From Labyrinthula sp. Ha (lineage: Eukaryota; Sar; Bigyra; Labyrinthulida; Labyrinthulaceae), in contig JAALGZ010000002.1 of assembly GCA_015227615.1 (NCBI GenBank), forward strand, positions 1,798,001-1,862,000: DNA of 64,000 bases. Direction: 5' to 3'. This document shows positions 42,901 to 56,170 of the stretch, piece after piece (position 1 is the first letter of the stretch; each line of letters opens with the position of its first letter). Made by a program: the position numbers and the translations under genes. Below the pieces are notes generated by a model. It had not been told where the DNA came from, did not search any database, and saw only the letters and a list, made by a program, of their open reading frames with translations.

Positions 42901-45900
42901 CTGGTAGTCATTCTCAACAATATTTACAACATCAATAAGTATTTAGAAACTTTAGGAAAGTTCCCCTCCGGCAGTGTCGCAAGCTATAAGAGGATAAAAG
43001 GTACAGAAGATCGGGCAACATAATCTTACTTAAATGCATGAAAACTCTTCTTGAAAAGAACAGCAAAATGCATCGTGTCTATGAAAGTTTGCCCCAAATA
43101 TATATAGTGGAATATGGTTTCAGAGGCTACCAGAACTGACCCTGTAGCTTATAGAGACCCTCCTCAGGTTAACAGCCCTATTCATCATATACCATAGTTA
43201 ACTAACCTCCTAAGATAAAAATTTTAGCCAAAGCTCAGAGTCTCTCGATACGAGGCGTACCGTAACTATAAATCTCTAAACATATTCCTGGGTGTAATCT
43301 AAGCACATCTTAAGTTGTTGAAATAGTCCCAGGAAAGGTTAACAAGTCACCTATTTACGATCGTTAACAACCCAGTCAAGTTTTGCTTGATTAGAATCCT
43401 GTACGCAAGAATCATCAAAACATGGTACATTTATTGCTGTGACTCGCTTCAAGTATATCTAGTGCATATTTATTCTCCAAACAACCCTATTCAGACATAT
43501 ACACGCCTGTGGTAAATTCTTATTCTTTTTCTCAAGCTTGATGTTCTTAAGTATTCACAAAGAACAGGTATTATGATCTTAGAAAATTTCACATCATGGG
43601 CTTTAACACCAAGCTCTAATGACACAATGAGTCTTTCTATAAGCGCACCGAAGATGAAGATTATAGAATCAATGCGATAAGATAGCAGAGAGACCGCATC
43701 AAGACATCCGGAAGAAGGTACAACAATGACGGTAGATTACAAGCAAGATGCGGTAGGGGAAGTCACAAGGTTAATGTAAATGTCTCAGAAGGTGTTAAAT
43801 TAATACTTACGTATTTCTCAGCACGGGATTTAAGATGAGTATGGTAGTTAGAGCTATACCCCAGATTTATTCCTCGTTAACTTTTAAGCAAGCAAATTAA
43901 TACTTGTGGCAGAATATTTGCTTTTAGCAATAGAGTACTACGTCAAGGAGAAATATTGGGAATTATATTTAAGTCTAGATTATCTTCGTGGCCAGTTTTT
44001 CTATCTTCCCTTTTTGTCCGATTAGGACTTAATGTATGTATATACTACAATCAAAATCCCAAGGTTCTCGTAGTGAGCATGAATAAAAACTAACTGGTAA
44101 TATCTAATACTTTCCACTTGTGGCTACCTTACTGCTAACAAGGCTAGAACTAAAAGGAACATCGTAGAAAAAAAAGAGAAACCCTAAATCATGAGGCAAA
44201 TAAACGGAAAAGAATAATTCTTTAGATAAGCGAAGAAACTATTTGTTCTGCTCATGACTCTTATACCTCACTCAGTTGTGTGTGTAATCTAGCTGGGATA
44301 CCATCAGCTACCATCTTCATTTACAATGTCTATCTTAGAATTTTCATAATAAGATTAAATGTTATTGGAATTACTATGGACAGCAACGGATAGTAAGCTC
44401 AACCTCCCTGCAAATGTTATAAATCTCGGAATCGGGTTTAAGTAAGTCTGCAGGATCATTTTTATTGCTGACATATCTGAAAACTTTATAATCTTTCGGC
44501 TATACTAACAATAAAATTCTTGAGAGGGTTATACAAGAAGAGAGGCAACCTGCTTTTTTAGTACCAAATATCATGTGAAATATCAATTCCAGATAATTTT
44601 GTTGTACTTATGGGACATGGTTAGACTTCTTGCTTCTAAACTGTCTGTATTACGCAAATTTAGCATTTTAGAAAACCTTTTAAATGTATGGTTTTATGTT
44701 ATACAAGGAGGGATCTCATCAAAGGTTTTCTAGATATTTTAACGAGATAATTCCACTTGATTTTTTTTAGAAATTAATGGCTGCAAAATTACTTTGATTG
44801 ATGACAGGTAATGATCTGTTAATAATGATAATAATACAATATCTACCTGACATACCCTAAATAACTCCAAAATTTTCATGCCATACTTGCGCTGTATGAA
44901 GTCCCTCAATAAATTTGGTTCATGGTTAGGGTGTATTATCAGAAAAACCAAATCTAAGTACCTCCAAATCGTTAGAATTCATTGTGTCACGTTATGGTTT
45001 TACTAATTCACATAAGCTTAACGTTCTTCTTTAATCATTTCAGAACTAAAAAACTTCACAAAATAACGATTACTATCGTTTGTGCAAAAGAGCACGTAAG
45101 TAAAATTTCAGAGGAAGAAATCTTTACATAAAGAGAGCTACAATCGCTTGAAGCGAGTTCCAGTCTGATCATCCATTACTTCCTGTTGTCATTATAAGCT
45201 GGTATCGATAACCTCTTCTTTTAGTTTTTGAATGTTATAACTATATTTGATGTCCGGGATATAAATCATTAAATGGATTTTCGCATACATATTTGAAACA
45301 TATGCTTTATATAATAAAAAAGGTTTCTGTATAAAATCAAAAAAAATAAGTACTGAGTGTTTGATCAGCTCAAAAGGGGGCCAAAATTATCAAAACAATT
45401 ACCAATAAAAAATCCAGACCCAAAACCTGACAAGTAAAAAAAGCTTTTCATGGGTATATTGTTTGTTTACTCGTCTAATATCATCGGTGAAAGTTGACTC
45501 CACTTGTTTTGCGCTTTGAGTATTTATAAATGGCACCTGTCAGGGGCAAGAGCATGATAATCTTCAGGAGCTTAAAAACTGTAACGAATTTAGGTTAAAT
45601 TGTCATTCTACTAGTAACAGAGGTTAAAGGTTAAAAGGTAATTTTAGTTTCGTTATTTTCATTTTCTCTCGATAATCAACTTTTTACAAGATCACATTCA
45701 TAGTAGACCAAAATATTTCCGGGTGCCCTTATTTCATAAACGTTTCTATGATACAAAATGAAATTATTTTTTTAATGTTTCCTGTGATATTTAGTTCATT
45801 TTATTATTCATAATAAATTATTAGTCAAGGTGAAATTATAGGCATGTGATCCAATCCAAAGTTCAACTTTTTAATAGAATCCATAGTAGAGTATAGAGGA

Positions 45901-48900
45901 TTTGAGTATTGATTATTCTTGACAATTATGAGGACTACAGAAGACTTAGAAATAAGTAAATGTTTTTATAACTTGCTGAAGTTTTAGGATAATTGATTCG
46001 TTTTAAAACTTTGGTAAACTCCACACAATTTCTTTATGGCATGATTACTTAAACTTAGATATTTATTAATAAGAAAACAGCCTTATCTTACGTATTTTCC
46101 TGTAGTTGAAGTCGAAGTTGCACTTACCACCTTTTTTCCAAATGAACGATGAAATAATATACTGCAAAAATTGCTTGACAGGCTCAGCAGTTGATCTGAA
46201 ATTAACAGGTAAATCCTGAGGGGATCAGAACATAATAATCGAAATAGAAACTGAAAGCGCCTAAAATTATTTAATGAATAATTATAGATAAATATTCAGT
46301 ATATATAATTACAACAATAGCGGAAGATTAGCATAATTGACTGCGAGAGAGCGAAGACAATAGATTAAAAACACACTAAAACATTTTTTTGAAAGAAATG
46401 AAAGAAAACACTTAGATACCATAAGGGATATACACCTAGGGACAGTAAAATAACAGTTCTGTTGTGACTAGAATTCTTCTCGTTTAATGGGAAAAATATT
46501 TTAGATTTTATGTTGATTTAAAAAATATTTCTTATGGCCCATCGGTTTAAATCAAGTTAAAAAATTAGTAATAGAAAATAATCTAGAATTTCATAATTAT
46601 CATAAATTCTTGGGGTTTCTCAGTGTAAACCCTAGTGAGTATGTTTATTTGCCGCATTTCACTCGGACCTGGCTATTGCCTTTAGAGTATGAGGAAAATC
46701 ATCATTCTACGCATTAGTTAGACTGAATGCTCGAACAAGTGGAAACAAGATTCATAACTTGGTCTTAAGAGTGAAGTAATAATTATCTTCTATTTTGAGC
46801 ACTACACATCTATAAAATCTGAAATACATCTTCTTTAGTGTTTGACTCATAAATATTTGTCTTGGTTATTTATCTGCCTTTATGCGTAGAATCTAACAAA
46901 CGATTTCCCACCTTTGGAGTAGGCAGATTGTCATCATAAAGTTATGACAGACGAGCTATACCCATAGTGAAACTAAATTTCCTACATCAATATAGGGTTT
47001 GTATACATGCAAAATACAATATCGCGAAGTTTAATTTTTCTACAATCCATATCATCTACCCATTTATGACCAAAATAGAATAAAAATAAAAAAGGAAAGA
47101 ATGGAACAGTAAGTGAGAGCTATATCTCTTCTTTTCTGTTGTCGCCCAAGATTTGAATCCTATTCTTACTCTAAGACTAAATCAGATAGTCTATCAAGGA
47201 GAGACGTGCTGGCATTGAGCGAGAATGAGTACGTCAACCGATGATTCTAATGCCCATAAGAACTTTTCAGAGCAAGAATCAAATACGACTTTTCACTATT
47301 GATAAAATTTTCTGCTCCTATCAGATATGGAAATATTTTATTTTTCATATCTTCTAATCATAGCCCCGTTCAATATCTTTAATGCAACAAATTCGGTAAA
47401 TTCTCACATTGAAGCAATAAGAAATCTATATGACCTTCATCAAGTAGCGATCGAACAAAAGAAAGGAAAACTGTTACTTAGCATCAAGTGTCACAATTAC
47501 GTAAACAGCTTTAGTGGTTATAGGGCAACATATTTAGTAAAATAGTTTCCTATTTATTGTAACTAGAATTTCATAAAAATCTCTTCAGCTAAGGTTGCTT
47601 CCACTTCCTTCGTGGATAGTTATATGAGAAATACTTTTTCTCATCTAATTAACTTATTGCTAGGATAGAAACCATATTCTCTTTAAAGTTAATACATTAA
47701 GATCTATAATATCGTCAAAAATGCTCTCTTCTTCAATACCCCACTTCCCTATTCTCAAACAGTAATGTTCACATTTGTAAAATATTGTACTAATTTATCC
47801 AGAATATGGTACATAAAAAGTACCCGACAAAATGATCGTAGTGCTTTTCCGGCAGTTTCAAAAATTATTAATACATTTGAAATAGTTCTTTATAAAGTTG
47901 AAATAGAAATACTCCAATAATTTCTTCCTTTGATATCATTGAGCAGGGTTAATGTAGTGAGAACCCGGATCAATACACAACCACAAATTTTTGAGGGGTC
48001 AGAACAAGAATCATCACTAAGTTTCCAATATTTTTGGAGTCAAGCTTCAGTTTATACCTAACTATTTCTCGATTGATGTTTTTGATATGGCTTTGGTAGC
48101 ACTATATTAGAATGTGGAAGACTCTCTATCTATAAGACCCGTCTCTTTAGTGTCTGGATACTTGCCCGTGCATATCTATAAACTTCTTTGCGACAAATAA
48201 ATAAAATAATCTATTTGTACGCGACATAAAGTACTGGTAATTCAAATTTAATTGTATTTTTGCTCTCGTTGACTTAGTTTTACATATTTCAAATATAATG
48301 ATCTTAAATTTTTTTCTTAAGGCCCGAGTTTTATAGCAGACTTTAGCCAAACAATACATGTAAACCGAAGAAGAATCTAAATGAACCAAGCTGATACTGT
48401 TTGAAATTTAATATATTATCCTACACAGATTATCTGCTTAATTGGGTCATAACTAAGAATACTCCTAAGTGTAACTAATGTGATAAGTCTTCCCACGTAG
48501 ATAATCCAATCCTTTTACTATCCCTATTCCAATATGTATATATGACTTACTACTCTGCACTGGCCGGTTTAATTAGAACTCAAATAACAATACCTTTTAA
48601 AGTGTCGGTTGATAAAATTTTTGTAGCAGTAGAAATATATTTATATTCCTGCGAAAGGGTATTTTTTGAAAAAAAATATAGACTTCGAAAATCAATAAAA
48701 TGATCAATTATCGGGTATTGAAGTGTTTTGGCTTAATTAAACGGGAAATATCCTGATTCTACCTACCTACAATATAGTAAAAACTTTTCTCGGATGTACC
48801 TTACAGTGTTTGTATACCAAATAAATAACTAAATTATCTAGCTGGGTATGTTTTTATGATGAGCTTGAAAAACAACCAATCATATAGATTAACGCAATAT

Positions 48901-51472
48901 GTCTTGTGCTTAAGAATTAGTGAAATGTCCTAAAAGTGTTTTCATACTTCCTATGTGAACAGTCAAGCTTATAACTGGCCTCCAGTGGTATAAGGCTTGT
49001 ATTCCTAGAATTTTCACTGAGTTTATTTAGTTGAAAATTAAAACTCAATAATTTGTTGTAGTAACTGTCTTGTAGGAAAGTTTCACGAAGAACTGCAAAC
49101 TGAAATAATACAAATAAAGTAGATAATAAATATCGAAACTAGTAAGTACCACTACATGCACATTTTGTATTGAGTTCTTGGTTTCTCACTCATTGCAACT
49201 GTTGTTACGTGAGAGCAACTTCTGATTTGACTATAGATCACATTAAGACTAGACAGTAGGCTACTAGCTGTATCTGCCTATGAAGAACCTAAGATGACTT
49301 CGCAGGTAAATGGCTGTCAAATTTTAGTCACCCTAAAAAATACTTGTGTTTCTAAAGGGAAATATCTGTCAGTTTTGCATTTTTGAGTTGTAATTCTATC
49401 TATATTGACGCGCAGAGTAAAAATAGCATTGGAGACATAGGAGATTATGGATGGTTCACAGTTATGCCTCGTTCATATATCCAATGAAACTTGAATGTTG
49501 CGAATGTTGCGAAAGGACGATGTATTCAAGTATTGACAAGATAATCCTGGTCATCCTTGATCCTGTTTCTAGGTTAATGCATTTTATATTCCTACATTCT
49601 TGGAAACTACTATTGATTATAAGATAGGTTTGATTTAAAATTAGTAAAAATTTTTCTCTTTCAATTAAAAGGCTTTGTTCTTGTAGTTAAGAAGAATAGC
49701 TTCAACCATCTTTAGTTATTATCAACTTAAAAAACATTTATATTGATTTCAAAATATTATTTTGTTTGAACTAAGCTCTGTACCTTAACATCAAATCCCA
49801 ATCAGTTCTAGTAGCTATTTCTAGTTCTTTGGTCTAAGTAGAACTACAAAATGATTATTATCTTTCTTAGTGCCCAATTTTTTGTTCCACCATTGAAAGT
49901 AATCAAATGTAGGATAATTACTTGTTCGTAGTTTTCCACTCAGAATGCTTCCTTCATGAAGATTTAGGATATGCAAATTGAGGACTAGAATAATTTTCTC
50001 CAAGGAAGTAATGTTGTGTATAGGCAGGAAGTTAAAATACATCTCCGAAATTATCAGTGTGGCACTAGGTTAAACGTCAATGCTTAACACTAGCTGGTTA
50101 CTGTTTTCAAGACTTTTTCAATTAATTCTTTACCTGAGGCTTGCTTTTTTGAGTTTTTAAGACTTCACTGGTTTTCATCCACACAATCATTAAAGTGTAA
50201 GAAATAATGGCACAGTATTGGCGCTAGGAAGAGAAATTTAATTACTTGGAACTCTAGTCATTTCAACCTAACATCATGGTAACAATGTTCCAGAGGCTAC
50301 TGGGTACAGGTTAAGAGCTATTCTTTTACATGTGTTCATCTTCGTAAATAGCTCTTGCAGAACTCGAGAAGACCTACAGAAGGGTCAAATTGCGATCCAC
50401 CTACTTAGAAGTCTACAATAAAGAAGATTTCACCTAAATAATTCTTCTCAGAGTTTAGTAGGGAGCCACAGGTTATTTTCTGCTCTCGAAAAAGTTTTAG
50501 GGAAAGCTTTCGCAAGTTGAGCACTGTGAGAATGAAAAAGGCTCGAATAGGTTGCCTTTTGAGCGAAATAATGCTGTATCCATGTTTCTTGAGTAGAGCA
50601 AGAGTCTGCACTTTATGCAGTGGAATCAGGCCCAGCTCTTAAAAATATCTTCGCAGATATTAATTGCTCGAACGAGGTCATCTAGTTTCAAGACTCTTGC
50701 AACTGAGCAGGACTAGTGTGGGAAAGATAACTTTGTTTAAAAAAAGATTTAATGAACTCTGTGTCATGTTCTCTATTTGAAGGAGTCGAACGTGAGCAAG
50801 TTACAACACTGAGAAAGGTTTGACCAATGGTCTTGAGTTTGGAATAATAAATAGTAATAATATATCTATCATGGAATATATTTGGAGGTGGAATATAGAA
50901 AACCAAAGCATATCTGGAAGATTTAGATTGTCTTACCTACTGGAATCTAGAAACCTTTCCAACAAGTATCCATATCACCTTGGCATAGGAGATTCAAAAC
51001 AGAACTTTCTTCCTATATTAAAACTTGAAAGTTACTTCTTTATAAGAAAAATCTTTTTCTGTATTAAATTATAAATAAAGTTCTCAAAACTCAAAAAGTT
51101 TGTAATATGTTGACAACTATGACGTCGTATTGGTGTTAAGTAGAAGAATTCTAATAAAGTGACTTTTTTATATCCGCGCCCAAAATAATGAGTACACTGA
51201 AATGTTTTAATATAGTGTATTTAATTTATTTAGGGTAACTAACCATCGGATATAATGTAGAAAGCTCACTTTTTTTAATCTTTTACTTTATATATTAATC
51301 TTCTAGTTATATACCCAATGTTTCCTTTGGATAAAGAAATATACTACTTTTATTTAGAAATCATGGAAATAAATAGAATTTAATTAAATCTCTCTTTATA
51401 CTGAATATATTAAATAACTCGTAAACATATATGGGAGATATTTAGGTAGTATATATATATTATAATACATTG
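42901..51472. other. gene desert, probable repeat debris at its start
   Basis: About 8.6 kb without a recognisable gene. The first kilobase may be the 3' part of the LINE. Open frames never exceed 84 codons and none has a family match. No LTR, tRNA, rRNA or tandem array was recognised. Confidence 0.5.
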
Positions 51473-51600
51473 TTAACGGATGAATATTACGCTGTTTCAC
51501 AAAAAAAGTGTTCCCCCAAAAAGTAGGATACGGTCCCGACATATTATATCGGTGTGCCAACGGAAATAAAACACGCCTAGCAGTGACGCAACCGTTTAAA
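51473..51600 (+). promoter_or_regulatory. MYB-like motifs upstream of the Mpv17-like gene
   Basis: TTAACGG at 51473-51479 and ACCGTTTAAA at 51591-51600 lie 190 and 65 bp before the start codon. Both contain the CCGTT core also found upstream of the carrier, receptor and coiled-coil genes. Confidence 0.4.
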
Positions 51601-51664
51601 GCAGAAAAATCAACAAAACCAAATAGAAAAATAAAATCAATAAATTAAGAAAAAACAGTAAAAC

Positions 51665-52321
51665 ATGTTGAATAGATTTTTACAACGAAGACCTTTTCTT
51701 GGGAATATGCTTCTTTCTGCTTGTATTATGGGTACTGGAGATATTTTGGCTCAAACTGTTGAGAAGTACAAGAACGGGCACAACAAGGACTTAAATATGA
51801 CCAGGTCTTTCATTATGGGAAGTTACTCTGCTGTTGCTTTTACCCCAGTTGGTGTTGCTGTCTATGGTTGGATTGATAGAAACATGAAGGCAGGAACATT
51901 TTTGAATATTGTGAAGCGTGGAACTGTAGCGAACTTGACAACGAACCCGCCTTTGAATCTCTTCTTCTACGTATACTCAACAAGTGTAGCTCACATGGTT
52001 GCAAATGTTGAATCCCCTGAACAACTTATTCAACTTATCAAAGGAGCTCACGTACCTTCACTTAAGTTATCAGAGTTGAAAGAAAAATGTAAACAGAAGT
52101 TAAAGTCTGAGTATATCAACACTTGTCTGACATCAGCTGCAGTTTGGATCCCTTATGCTTCTCTCAATTTTGCGCTTACCCCTCCTCACTTTCGAATTAT
52201 TTTCTCGTCAATTGGATCAGTCTTTTGGAGTTGTTACCTAAGTCTTTCTCAACATAGAAAGGTTGAAGCTACACCTGTTGCTCAGCCAATAACATTACAA
52301 GCTCCTTTATTAGAAAACTAA
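51665..52321 (+). CDS. Mpv17/PMP22 family inner-membrane protein
   Basis: Intronless, 218 residues. The family pattern is clear: an N-terminal RRPFLGNMLLSACIMGTGDI helix, the GVAVYGWIDR turn, a LTTNPPLNLFFYVYS helix, and the C-terminal VWIPYASLNFALTPPHFRII stretch (WxPxxxxNFxxxPxxxR in the family), then a last helix before a polar tail. Mpv17 proteins form channels in mitochondrial or peroxisomal inner membranes; which organelle cannot be told here. The loop between helices 3 and 4 is longer than usual (about 50 residues, Lys-rich). It is convergent with the aldehyde dehydrogenase gene, with 48 bp between stops. Confidence 0.9.
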   Translation: MLNRFLQRRPFLGNMLLSACIMGTGDILAQTVEKYKNGHNKDLNMTRSFIMGSYSAVAFTPVGVAVYGWIDRNMKAGTFLNIVKRGTVANLTTNPPLNLFFYVYSTSVAHMVANVESPEQLIQLIKGAHVPSLKLSELKEKCKQKLKSEYINTCLTSAAVWIPYASLNFALTPPHFRIIFSSIGSVFWSCYLSLSQHRKVEATPVAQPITLQAPLLEN

Positions 52322-52369
52322 ATTTTTACTTGCATTTTGCGATTTTGTACAGCTAGACTAGATTTTGAC

Positions 52370-53947
52370 TTATAGGTACTTAAAATGATAATTTTTAATA
52401 TTGTAGTAACCAGAAAAACCTTCTACACCAAGTGAACAACCTTTTCCTGTATTTTTTCTTCCCTGCCAAGGCAGAAAAGGGTCCAAATAATCGGCACGAT
52501 TCATAAAAACAGTTCCAACCTGGAGAGATTTCGCAAATTTTTCAGCTTGTTGAACATTAGTAGTAAAGATGGAACCTGTCAACCCAAAATCTGAATCGTT
52601 CATCTTCTTAATTGCCTCCTCGTCAGATGAAACTTTCGCCATGGAAATCAAAGGGCCGAACATTTCTTCCTGAAAGCATCGCATAGAAGAGTCACAATTG
52701 ACTAGAACTGTAGGCTGCAAGAATCCATCACATACTTCATCGCTTAATCTTTTGCCACCTGTCAAAACACTTGCCCCTTTATTTACTGCATCTTCAACAA
52801 CATCGAGCAAAAAATCAACTTGCTGGGATTTTGCTAAAGGTCCAAGTGTAGTGTTCGGGTTCATCGGGTTCCCAAATTCATAACTTTTCTCTGTTAATTC
52901 CTTCACTTGTTGAATAAATCCATCATACACATCTTCATGAACAAAAACTCTTTCAATTCCGCAGCAAGACTAAAGAATAAACTATAGAAAAAGGAGTTAC
53001 CTGACCTGCGTTGAAGAACCCGCCATCAACAATTGTATCAACTGCATTTGAAAAAGTACTCTCATCCTGAAATTGGGAAATGAAAGCTGCATCTGATCCT
53101 CCGAGTTCCAAGGTTACATCAATAAAAGTATTTTTTCCTACAACTTGGTAAATCTCCTGTCCAATTTTTGTTGATCCAGTAAAAGAAACAAAATCAACCA
53201 GATTCTTTGCTATTACGGCTTGCAAACTGGTATAATCAAGATGAAAATCAGTCAGAATAGAAACATTTTCTTTCAACACTTTTACAACAGCTTCATCTAA
53301 AGCTGTCTTAAACCTGGAAGAGACTAATGGGGTAACTGGTCCGTGACTCAGTAGTACTGTGTTGCCACATAAAAGTGCAGGAACGATAGAGTTGACAGCT
53401 GTCAGTAAAGGATAGTTCCAAGGAGCAAGAGACATAACAACTCCTTTAGCTTCTTTATGCACTGTTTTTGAAAATTGTGCGTCCTGTTGGACAATTCGGG
53501 GTTGCAAAACATCCGGTGCCATTTGAATAAAACCTTTGGTTCTTTCTTCAATTCCATTTATCTCTCCAATTGCCTTGATAATAAAGAAAGAAAATAAGAA
53601 TACGTAGTTCAAAGGTTTGCCCATTTGGCTGGTTATTTCCTTACCTACAATCTCTTTGTTTGCTAAGAGATAAGAAAATTATTGATCGGAGTACTTTGAA
53701 AATGTGAAATCATGTGTTCCAACACATTTATTTTATATGAGAGATCAATATCTTTCCACCATTTTTGAACTTCTTTTGCTTTCTTCACCTGCTCAGTGAA
53801 TTCAAACTCGGTGTTCAGAGGAATTTCTGTTACAACTTCACCGGAATATGGATTTGTAACTGAGAACGCTTCTGATGATTGACTAAAGCACCTAGCATGA
53901 GTGAAATTGGATATTTTATAGCAAGTTCTTGATGCAAGTCTTATCAT
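52370..53947 (-). CDS. mitochondrial aldehyde dehydrogenase, four exons
   Basis: Exons on the complement are 53695-53947, 53604-53662, 53001-53573 and 52370-52969, giving 494 residues. The introns are 32, 30 and 31 nt, GT-AG, and splicing restores the family sequence over each junction (HFQTNKEIVGKEITSQMGKP, NYAIGEING, FFNAGQSCCGIERV). The catalytic Cys297 follows GQS, just after intron 3. The general-base Glu is in LELGG (about 261), NAD binding shows in FTGSTKIG, and APWNYPL is the usual N-terminal motif. The first 25 residues are Arg/Ser-rich without acids, a likely mitochondrial targeting peptide. It belongs to the NAD(P)-dependent ALDH superfamily; the substrate is uncertain, perhaps a semialdehyde. 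The 30-nt intron 2 has no stop and is a multiple of three, so its retention would insert 10 residues. A 32-bp block shared with the hydrolase promoter lies upstream. Confidence 0.93.
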
Positions 53948-54026
53948 GATGCTTTTTTCTTCTTAATTGAGTTTATCGTTATTTTTCTTTTCTGAAAGTG
54001 TAATTGACCTGCGTAAGGTGGATATG

Positions 54027-54058
54027 AGAAACAAAATGTAGCATTACCACAGAAAAAA
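54027..54058. promoter_or_regulatory. 32-bp upstream block shared with the hydrolase gene
   Basis: 29 of 32 bases match 11289-11320 by hand. It starts 80 nt upstream of the ALDH start codon and is followed 49 nt later by GACTCCTGAGTC. Confidence 0.6.
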
Positions 54059-54107
54059 TGGACAAAGTACCGAACTATCCTGTTAAGAGTTATAAATAGG
54101 CTAAGGC

Positions 54108-54130
54108 GACTCCTGAGTCCACTCGGGAGT
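54108..54130. promoter_or_regulatory. GACTCCTGAGTC palindrome and half-copy
   Basis: GACTCCTGAGTC at 54108-54119 is followed at once by ACTCGGGAGT (54121-54130), two related palindromes side by side upstream of the ALDH gene. Confidence 0.45.
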
Positions 54131-54150
54131 AATAGGTTTTGTGGTAGCAA

Positions 54151-55989
54151 TAGTGAAGTGATCTTGGTATATCATTGCTTTAGATCCCAAGCTACTTTCT
54201 TCATTACTCGAGGGATCGTGTGCTAACCAAAACCTTGCACCCAACATTACTTGATTAACCAGTCTTTGACTTCTCCCAAGTAATAAAATTATCATATTCT
54301 AACAAAGACTTTTATACTTAGACCTTTTTTTTGGAAAACTAGTAAATAAACCTCAAAAATAGTTTTCTGTCCAAAGCAACGACCGATAATCACTCCGAAA
54401 GGGGTCGCATTCACAAATTAAGGAACAAAGACAACTGCAGTTGCCTAAAGATATACTACTAGGCAGGTTCCTTATTATTTTAATTTATACAGATTAAGAA
54501 TAACCTAGTCAGTCTATGGTGTAGCAAAGAAAACTCAAGAAGTGCAGCAGTTATGTTTAAAGAAATGAGACCGTAAAATAGTACGGTTCATCATGAGGAG
54601 GAATAGTGAAAGAAAATAGGTTTTATTCTTCGGAAATTAGTTGATATAAATGCTCATAATAAAATTACTGCATTAATAAAGTAGGTTTTTCCGATTTAGT
54701 TATTCTTTAATTTAACCTAGAGCCACTACTTGTTGATAAAATTTTCTTCCACAATCAATCACTAGTTGCACAATAATCTCCAATCTTTTTGTACTCAGTT
54801 GCAGCTCCATTATTAAATGCTTACACCACTGTAACATAAGACTACTTATATACCAATGTGTTTTCCGATCTGATTTGACCTCATTATTGATTAAGCCACC
54901 CCAAACAGCTTAAGTTTTTCCCCTCCTATTGTGAAAGAGCAAGTTTTTCTTGTTTTAGCCAAAGATTTGTTCTCAGTTACAGATTAATCTAAGGAGTTCA
55001 TTACAGACAAGTATAAGATATGGCTCGTTCTTAGCTTGGCGGCATCAGTTAAATTAAAGAGTGTAGAGATGGTGCAACTTATTCTATATGGGTCCTCCTT
55101 TACTGAACTTCCGTAGGATCATTTAGTTTTTTATTCAGGAGTCTAGCTAAGGGGGATATTTCAGGATTCTAGTACCTATTAAAGTTTTACTATACTCAAT
55201 GATTATAATTTATTTATCTAATCCATCTCAATTTCCTCTGATCTTATTTTTCTTGCAATGAGTTACGTTGGTACCCAAGCTAAATTGTTGCTTCAATTTT
55301 TTTTATTAAATGACTGTTGTTTACTGTTCATATCTTTCTTAGTTACTTAAACATTTGCTCATTTAATCAAAATGCGAACAGTCAATTGCACAAGAGAAAA
55401 GGAACTAAGTCAACGATCTCTGGTGACGAGAAAAGGAAAAGTTCTGAGGCTATTACACTTAATGGGACGTTATCACTTCTTATAATACTAGAAGAGCTTC
55501 CATTTATATTACAGAAAACATTTGAATATGGACACAAAATTTCACAGCTAAAGAGTTAACTAGGAATACATCTTCAAAAAAGGTATCTTGGCATTATTTC
55601 CGCCCGTGATGAATAACTTCGCGTGAATTACGTTAGACATTTTACCGCTTGTAACATACCTCTACCCATGGCTAAAGTTCCTTTGTTAATCTAGGAACAC
55701 AATATTTAAGAATTGTTCTAAGAGAATTATGATGAGACGGATTCTGTACTCAGTGGTTTTAAGGCATATGAAACTTAGTATATTTGCATACATCGTCAAA
55801 AGTGAAGTCAAAGATCTTTCATAAGTAATCATTGATTATACAGCTCAAACAGCAGTTGTGAAAAGATCAAATAGTATTATCACTGAATTCATATCTTATT
55901 TACGATTGTGTGAATCTTACTAAATTTGCAGAACCATGTTATTTATTGAGAATATAGAGGAAAATGAATGTATTATATGCCTTAATGTA
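54151..55989. other. intergenic, nothing recognised
   Basis: The longest frame is 80 codons (55317-55559), with no family resemblance. No repeat was recognised until the SINE-like copy. Confidence 0.45.
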
Positions 55990-56170
55990 TTTTTTTTTGG
56001 GGGCCTACTTGGAGGTTGAAACCCCTTCGGTCTTACAAGGAGAACATCTAACCCAAGCCGTTTCTTGCGTCGTGTGGGACTTGAACCCACTAAAACAACC
56101 CCCCCCCGGCACGTTTTCTTGCCATGGCACTGAAAACTTGAATCACTCATACTCCAAGGAGCCAATCATT
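55990..56170 (-). mobile_element. tRNA-derived SINE-like element
   Basis: On the minus strand a perfect RNA polymerase III B box sits in a tRNA T-arm (GTGGGTTCAAGTCCCAC at about 56077-56093). About 70-80 nt before it is a weaker A-box/D-arm region (TATGAGTGATTCAAG). The tRNA part resembles a Ser/Leu type with a long variable arm, but its 5' acceptor arm does not pair with the 3' side and the anticodon arm is abnormal, so it is not a working tRNA. A body of about 75 nt follows and ends in a run of nine A, as in a SINE tail. No second copy was found in this window. Confidence 0.45.

Noticed and set aside
47327-47545. 72-codon frame in the desert
   Set aside because: No domain, no neighbours and no splice support.
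38764-51185. GGGCGCGG near 38764 and its complement near 51172 as ends of one element
   Set aside because: Only about 8-10 bases match and the 12.4-kb interval holds an unrelated LINE and no transposase.
53944-54295. Minus-strand frames upstream of the ALDH start
   Set aside because: They overlap the shared promoter block and palindrome, and have no protein similarity; the ALDH targeting peptide already begins at 53947.
56060-56170. Functional tRNA-Ser or tRNA-Leu gene on the minus strand
   Set aside because: The acceptor arms do not pair and the anticodon arm is malformed, although the T-arm is perfect; a SINE-like copy fits better.
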